The notes below the pieces were generated by a model. It made no database searches and had not been told where the DNA came from. It saw only the letters and a program-made list of their open reading frames with translations. Both the position numbers and the translations under genes were made by a program. Below, in pieces: positions 59,759-64,000 of a stretch of DNA of 64,000 nt. This DNA is from JAATFS01 sp037145635 (lineage in GTDB: Bacteria > Pseudomonadota > Gammaproteobacteria > Xanthomonadales > Xanthomonadaceae), in contig JBBCXB010000008.1 of NCBI GenBank assembly GCA_037145635.1, forward strand, positions 1-64,000. The letters are read 5' to 3'. Within the stretch, counting starts at the first letter, position 1; each line of letters begins with the position of its first letter.

Positions 59759-61150
59759 CTAGTTGGCCACGATCTGCGGCCGCCCGAATCCCAGACCCGC
59801 GATGCGGCTGGCAAGTTCCGAGGCGGTGTCGTGGTCGCGTGCGTTGACCCGCAGCCGCCACAGGGTGCGGCCGCCGCTGGCGATGTCGCTGATGCTGGCG
59901 CCGGCGATGCCGGCCGAGGCCAGCTGCGACAGCGCGCGGTTGGCGTTCTCGCGGCTGGCGAAGCTGGCCACCTGCAGCAGGATGCTGCCGAGCGCGGCCT
60001 CGGCCGCGGTCGGGGTGCGCTCGACGCGCGGCGGGGCGGCGGCCGCGACCGCGGCGGCCGCGACCGGCTTGCGCTCCTCGGCGCGGGCCACCGTCGTGGC
60101 CGGGCGCGCGGCCGGCGTGCCGGGCTTGCCGGTCGCCACGCGCACGCCCTGCGCCTTCATCCAGGCATCGAAGTTGTCGGCGTTGCCGGGCGAGCGCGAA
60201 TCGGCCACGCGGTAGCGCCAGCGCTCGCCGGCAGGCACCGCGGCCGCCGCGGCGGCGCTGCGGGGCGCAGTGGCGGCCGCGGCCGCCGGGCCCGGCGCCG
60301 GGGACGCGACGACCGGCGCCGCGGCGACCCCGCCGCGTGCCGGCGCGCGCGCCGGCAACTGCTGGACCAGCGTGTCGATCCCGCTGCCGGACGTGGCCGG
60401 GCGCGCGCTGGCCACGGCGGTGGCCGCGGCCGCGCCCTGGCCGCCGGCGCGGCGGCGGGCCAGCAGGTTGCCGTTGTCGGCCTCGGTCAGCCCGCGCACC
60501 TCGACGTTGCCGGTCCCGCGCGGGGTGATGCCCAGCTTGACCGCCGCGGCGTAGCTCAGGTCGATCACGCGACCGTCGTGGAACGGGCCGCGGTCGTTGA
60601 CGCGCACCACCACCGACTGCCCGTTGTCGACATTGGTGACCAGCGCGAAGCTGGGCAGCGGCAGCGTCTTGTGCGCGGCGGTGAAGGCGTACATGTCGTA
60701 GACCTCCTTGTTGGAGGTCAGGCGGCCATGGAACTTGTTGCCGTAGTACGAGGCGGTGCCGCGCTCGACGTAGCCGCCGGCGTCCTCGCGCACCACGTAG
60801 GTCTTGCCCAGCACCTCGTATGGCGAGCGGTTGCCGATCGGCGAGTGCGGCTCGTTGCTGACCAGCGGCTCGGGGATGCAGGCCACGTTGGGAATGTAGT
60901 CGGGCGTGGTGTCCTTCACGCCGGGCTTGTAGAGGCCGCCGGCGGTGTAGTCGCCGCGGGTGGAGGGGTCCTCCTGGGCCGGCGCGTACGGCGAGGTCGA
61001 CGGGCAGCCGGTGGCCACGTGCGCCGGGCCCTTGCCCTCGACCTTGATGCCCTTGACCGCGGCGCTGGCCGGCGGCCCCTTCTTGGGCGCGCTGCTGCAC
61101 GCCGCCAGGCCGAGGACCAACGAGACCGGTAGCCACCATTTCATGTTCAT
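59759..61150 (-). CDS. rlpA: Septal ring lytic transglycosylase RlpA
   Basis: 463-residue outer-membrane lipoprotein, longer than most RlpA. Lipobox LAAC (near 18), then a double-psi beta-barrel domain (about 130-225; GTASYYGNKFHGRLTSNKE, VRVNDRGPFHDGRVIDLSYAAA) with the catalytic His/Asp residues, a long Ala/Pro-rich low-complexity insert (about 235-385), and a C-terminal SPOR domain (SILLQVASFASRENANRALSQL) binding denuded septal glycan. Start ATG at 61150 overlaps the mltB stop by four bases; a second ATG two codons later is possible. Confidence 0.93.
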   Translation of the reverse strand: MNMKWWLPVSLVLGLAACSSAPKKGPPASAAVKGIKVEGKGPAHVATGCPSTSPYAPAQEDPSTRGDYTAGGLYKPGVKDTTPDYIPNVACIPEPLVSNEPHSPIGNRSPYEVLGKTYVVREDAGGYVERGTASYYGNKFHGRLTSNKEVYDMYAFTAAHKTLPLPSFALVTNVDNGQSVVVRVNDRGPFHDGRVIDLSYAAAVKLGITPRGTGNVEVRGLTEADNGNLLARRRAGGQGAAAATAVASARPATSGSGIDTLVQQLPARAPARGGVAAAPVVASPAPGPAAAAATAPRSAAAAAAVPAGERWRYRVADSRSPGNADNFDAWMKAQGVRVATGKPGTPAARPATTVARAEERKPVAAAAVAAAAPPRVERTPTAAEAALGSILLQVASFASRENANRALSQLASAGIAGASISDIASGGRTLWRLRVNARDHDTASELASRIAGLGFGRPQIVAN

Positions 61151-62307
61151 GCCGGGGGTAACTCCTTGCCGGCGATGGCCTCGGACAGCTGGAACACGGC
61201 CATCGCATACATCTTGGAAATGTTGTAACGGGTGATCGCGTAGTAGTTCTGGAAGCCCAGCCAGTATTGCTTGCCGCCGCTGGCCTCCAGGGTCACCGGG
61301 GTGGCCAGGGTGCCGGCCACCACCGGCGCGGCCGGCTGGTAGCCGCGGGTGGACAGCTCGGCCAGGCTGTAGGTCGGCGTCCAGTCGGTCGGATTGAATT
61401 CCTCGCGGCCCGGCGTCAGCGTGGCCGGCACCGCCACCTGCCCGCCACGCACCCAGCCGCCCTTGCCGACGAAATAATTGGCGATCGAGGCGAACACGTC
61501 GTTGTAGTCGGTGAACAGGTTGCGCCTGCCGTCGGCATCGCCGTCCACGCCGAACTGGCGGTAGCTGGACGGCATGAACTGGCCCATGCCCATCGCGCCG
61601 GCATAGCTGCCGATCAGCGTGGTCACGTCCAGGTTCTCCTCCTTGCCGAGCGCGAACAGCTGGCCGAGCTCGTCGCGGAAGAACAGCTCGCGCCGCACCT
61701 CGCGCTCGAGCTTGGCCGGATCGCCGCTGCGCGGATAGCGGAACGCCAGGGTGTACAGCGCGTCCAGCACGCGGTACTTGCCGGCGTTGGCGCCGTAGCT
61801 GGTCTCCACGCCGATGATGGCCACGATCACCTGCGCCGGCACGCCGGTGGCGGCCTCCACGCGCGCCAGTTCGGCGCGGTGCTGCGCCAGGAACGCGCGG
61901 CCGCCATCGATGCGGGCCTGGGTGATGAACATCGGCCGGTATTCGTTCCACGGCTTGACGCGTTCGGCCGGACGCGACATCGCCGCGACGATCGCGTCCT
62001 TGAACTGCGCCTGCGCCAGGGTGGCCTCGATCCGCGCCGGGTCCAGGCCGTAGCGGGCGGCGGTGTCGCGCACGAAGTTGGCACGCGCGGTCTCGAACGG
62101 TACCGGCGCCAGGTCGACCGGCGGCAGCGTCGGCGCGGCGGCCTCGGGCGCGGCCTCGGCCGGGCCCTGGGGGGCCGGCCGGGGGGCCGGCTTCGGCGCA
62201 GGCGCGGGCGGCGCGCTGGCCTGCGGGGCAGGCGGCGGGGGGCTGGGCTGCGTCGCGCAGGCGACGAGGCCGAGGGTGAGCAGGCAGGTCAGAGCGCGTC
62301 GAATCAT
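61147..62307 (-). CDS. mltB: Membrane-bound lytic murein transglycosylase B
   Basis: 386-residue outer-membrane lipoprotein. Lipobox LVAC (near 16), Pro/Ala-rich tether (about 20-65), then the SLT2-type domain with the catalytic Glu in IIGVETSYGANAGKYRVLDAL, YAGAMGMGQFMPSSY and SIANYFVGKGGW. It cleaves glycan strands for peptidoglycan turnover. Translationally coupled to rlpA by ATGA. A promoter candidate lies just upstream. Confidence 0.95.
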   Translation of the reverse strand: MIRRALTCLLTLGLVACATQPSPPPPAPQASAPPAPAPKPAPRPAPQGPAEAAPEAAAPTLPPVDLAPVPFETARANFVRDTAARYGLDPARIEATLAQAQFKDAIVAAMSRPAERVKPWNEYRPMFITQARIDGGRAFLAQHRAELARVEAATGVPAQVIVAIIGVETSYGANAGKYRVLDALYTLAFRYPRSGDPAKLEREVRRELFFRDELGQLFALGKEENLDVTTLIGSYAGAMGMGQFMPSSYRQFGVDGDADGRRNLFTDYNDVFASIANYFVGKGGWVRGGQVAVPATLTPGREEFNPTDWTPTYSLAELSTRGYQPAAPVVAGTLATPVTLEASGGKQYWLGFQNYYAITRYNISKMYAMAVFQLSEAIAGKELPPA

Positions 62308-62337
62308 CGGCCGAGGTTAACAGACACAAGATGAACT

Positions 62338-62366
62338 TTTATCAATAACGCCATGAAACAAAACAA
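62338..62366 (-). promoter_or_regulatory. Candidate promoter of mltB-rlpA
   Basis: On the minus strand TTGTTT (62366-62361), 17 bases, GATAAA (62343-62338), in a strikingly A+T-rich patch, giving a leader of about 25 bases to the mltB ATG. The remaining 62367-62612 is G+C-rich with no recognisable gene. Confidence 0.55.
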
Positions 62367-62612
62367 GTTTGCATGGAGTCAAGTGCGGGCGCAGCACGCC
62401 CGCCCCCGCAAAGCCGTGGCGGCCGCGCCGAATGCGCGGGCGGCGCGGGCCTCCGCCGGGGCGCGCAACGCCCGTCTTCCGGGGCCCGCCTGGCGTGCAC
62501 GGCGCCGCGGCGAGGGCTGCCACCGCCTGTGCACGGGCCCGCACGCCCGGGCCGAAATCCGTCGCGGGCCGCCGCCGTGGCCGGCCGCAGGCGCATCGGG
62601 CTCCGACGCCGG

Positions 62613-62666
62613 CACAAAAAAAAGCTGCCGGACGCAGACACCCTCCCCGGGTGTCCACGCCGGCAG
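62613..62666 (-). terminator. Rho-independent terminator after rodA
   Basis: On the minus strand AGCTGCCGG, an inner GACACCC/GGGTGTC stem, CCGGCAGCT, then a run of eight T. It ends the mrdA-rodA transcript before the separate mltB promoter. Confidence 0.92.
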
Positions 62667-62762
62667 CTACCGGAGCCTGCGTGCGGGCGTTCGCCTGCAC
62701 GTCGGAACGAGGCCAGTGTGGACGCCGCCGCGCCCGCGCGCATTGCGCCAGATCAATTCGGC

Positions 62763-63881
62763 TCAGTAGCCATGCACCGGGCGGTGCGCCTTGACCGCCA
62801 TCACCACGCCGAGCCCGGCCAGCAGCGACACCGCCGAGGTGCCGCCGTAGCTCATCAGCGGCATCGGCACGCCCACCACCGGCAGCAGGCCGGAGATCAT
62901 GCCGCCGTTGACGATGACGTAGACGAAGAACGCCAGGCCGGTGGCCCCGGCCAGCAGCCGCGAATAGGTGTCGCGCGCCTGCACCGCGATCCACAGGCAG
63001 CGCGCGATCACCACCAGGTACAACGCCAGCACCGTGGCCACGCCGAGCCAGCCGAATTCCTCGCTCAGCACCGAGAACGCGAAGTCGGTGGTCTGCTCGG
63101 GGATGAAGTTCAGGTGCGACTGCGAGCCCAGTCCCCAGCCCTTGCCGTCGAACCCGCCGGAACCGATCGCAATTTTGGACTGGATGATGTTCCAGCCCGC
63201 GCCGAGCGCGTCGTTCTCGGGGTTGAGGAACATCATGATGCGGTCCTTCTGGTACGGCCGCAGCAGCCAGAACCAGGCAACCGGCGCGACCGCGGCGACC
63301 CCGGCGACCGCCACGCCCACCCACCACCACGGCAGCCCGCCCAGCAGCAGCACGAACACGCCGCTGGCGGCGATCAGCACGCCGGTGCCGAAGTCCGGCT
63401 GCAGCATGATCAGCGCGGTCGGTACGCCGATGATGACGCCGCTGACCAGCACCGTGGAGAAACGCGGCGGCAGCGGCATGCGGTGCAGGTACCAGGCCAC
63501 CATCATCGGCAGGCTGATCTTCAGCAGCTCGGCCGGCTGCAGGTAGAACAGCTTCAGGTCCAGCCACTGCCGGCCGTACTTGCCGGTGCCCAGCGCAAAC
63601 ACCGCCAGCAGCGGCAGCATCGACAGCGCGTAGATCAGCGGCGTCCAGGCGCGCAGGCGCAGCACCGAGACCCGCGACAGCCCCCACATCGCCGCCAGGC
63701 CGATGGCGAAGCGGATCGCCTGGGCCATCACCAGGTGGTCGCCGTTGGCCGCGCCGCCGGCACTCTTGAGCACCGCCAGGCCCATCATCATCAACGCGCC
63801 CAGGGCCAGGCACAGCGGCCAGTCCAGGGTGCGCATGAAGCGCCCGGCCAGGTCCAGCAGCCAGCGCAGCACGTCCCTCAC
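62763..63881 (-). CDS. rodA: Rod shape-determining protein RodA (peptidoglycan glycosyltransferase)
   Basis: 372-residue SEDS-family membrane enzyme polymerising glycan strands of the lateral wall with PBP2. About ten membrane helices are visible. Motifs: ALGTGKYGRQWLDLKLFYLQPAELLKISLPM (parts), MLQPDFGTGVLI, the long periplasmic loop with NPENDALGAGWNIIQSKIAIGSGG and LNFIPEQTTDFAFSVLSEE containing the catalytic Asp region, and PLMSYGGTS near the end. GTG start overlapping the stop of the preceding gene by four bases (GTGA). Confidence 0.96.
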   Translation of the reverse strand: MRDVLRWLLDLAGRFMRTLDWPLCLALGALMMMGLAVLKSAGGAANGDHLVMAQAIRFAIGLAAMWGLSRVSVLRLRAWTPLIYALSMLPLLAVFALGTGKYGRQWLDLKLFYLQPAELLKISLPMMVAWYLHRMPLPPRFSTVLVSGVIIGVPTALIMLQPDFGTGVLIAASGVFVLLLGGLPWWWVGVAVAGVAAVAPVAWFWLLRPYQKDRIMMFLNPENDALGAGWNIIQSKIAIGSGGFDGKGWGLGSQSHLNFIPEQTTDFAFSVLSEEFGWLGVATVLALYLVVIARCLWIAVQARDTYSRLLAGATGLAFFVYVIVNGGMISGLLPVVGVPMPLMSYGGTSAVSLLAGLGVVMAVKAHRPVHGY

Positions 63882-64000
63882 AGGTCGTCCTGCACGGTGG
63901 TCGGCACCGCCGGCTCGGCGGGCGCGGCGGCCGGCGCCAGCGCCTGCGGCGGCAGCGGCGCGGCGCCGACCTGCACCGGCAGCGCGGCCAGCGCCGGTTC
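63878..64000 (-). CDS. mrdA: 3' end of the gene upstream of rodA, probably mrdA (PBP2)
   Basis: Partial: only the last 40 codons are inside the window, encoding a Pro/Ala-rich tail ending PTTVQDDL. The tail itself is not diagnostic. The call rests on the near-universal mrdA-rodA order and the coupled GTGA overlap. PBP2 would be the transpeptidase partner of RodA. Confidence 0.6.
   Translation of the reverse strand, partial: EPALAALPVQVGAAPLPPQALAPAAAPAEPAVPTTVQDDL

Overview
The window is a G+C-rich (about 70% by eye) stretch of a gammaproteobacterial chromosome. It fits the family Xanthomonadaceae (Xanthomonas, Stenotrophomonas, Lysobacter, Luteimonas, Pseudoxanthomonas group). The grounds are the many TonB-dependent receptors of the Xanthomonas/Caulobacter type, a NAG locus carrying both a LacI (NagR) and a GntR (NagQ) regulator, the gene neighbourhoods engB - cytochrome c4 - dsbA - dsbA and mrdA-rodA-mltB-rlpA-dacC / ybeD-lipB-lipA, and family-style intergenic palindromes. 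The genus cannot be fixed from the sequence alone. No phage, insertion sequence, tRNA, rRNA or CRISPR array was seen.

Layout. 1-14.3 kb: housekeeping genes (engB, cytochrome c4, two tandem DsbA-like lipoproteins, an endonuclease/exonuclease/phosphatase protein, a TonB-dependent receptor, soluble lytic transglycosylase, a nucleobase permease, cca), separated by three gene-free patches holding two families of dispersed repeats and, in one patch, a graded hexanucleotide array and a 9-bp minisatellite. 14.3-35.1 kb: a large amino-sugar scavenging locus. It holds three TonB-dependent receptors, a GH89 alpha-N-acetylglucosaminidase, NagX, regulators NagQ and NagR, permease NagP, NagB-II, NagA, a glucokinase-family NagK and a serine hydrolase. 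Candidate operators and promoters can be read upstream of nagK, nagQ and two receptors. 35-43 kb: a coupled midA-type/VanZ pair, a pteridine-reductase-like SDR, folK, a solitary proteasome-related Anbu protein, and a three-gene histidine kinase / receiver / hybrid kinase cluster. 43-51 kb: small envelope proteins, a Gfo/Idh/MocA oxidoreductase, short-form 6-phosphogluconate dehydrogenase behind an unrecognised secreted protein, a second EEP protein, and a divergent LysR/TSUP pair. 51-64 kb: tail-specific protease, lipA-lipB-ybeD, a CsgG-like protein divergent from an LpxR-like lipid A deacylase, then dacC, rlpA, mltB, rodA and the 3' end of the gene upstream of rodA (probably mrdA).

How the genes work together. 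The NAG locus reads as a complete route: outer-membrane uptake (three receptors), cleavage of alpha-linked GlcNAc (GH89), inner-membrane transport (NagP), phosphorylation (NagK), deacetylation (NagA) and deamination/isomerisation (NagB-II), with two local repressors. The right end is a peptidoglycan module: elongasome protein RodA, transglycosylase MltB, septal RlpA and carboxypeptidase DacC.

The most unusual items are the GH89/NagX pairing in the NAG locus, the LacI-type operator lying on the nagK -35 box, and the graded microsatellite grown inside one copy of a dispersed repeat.
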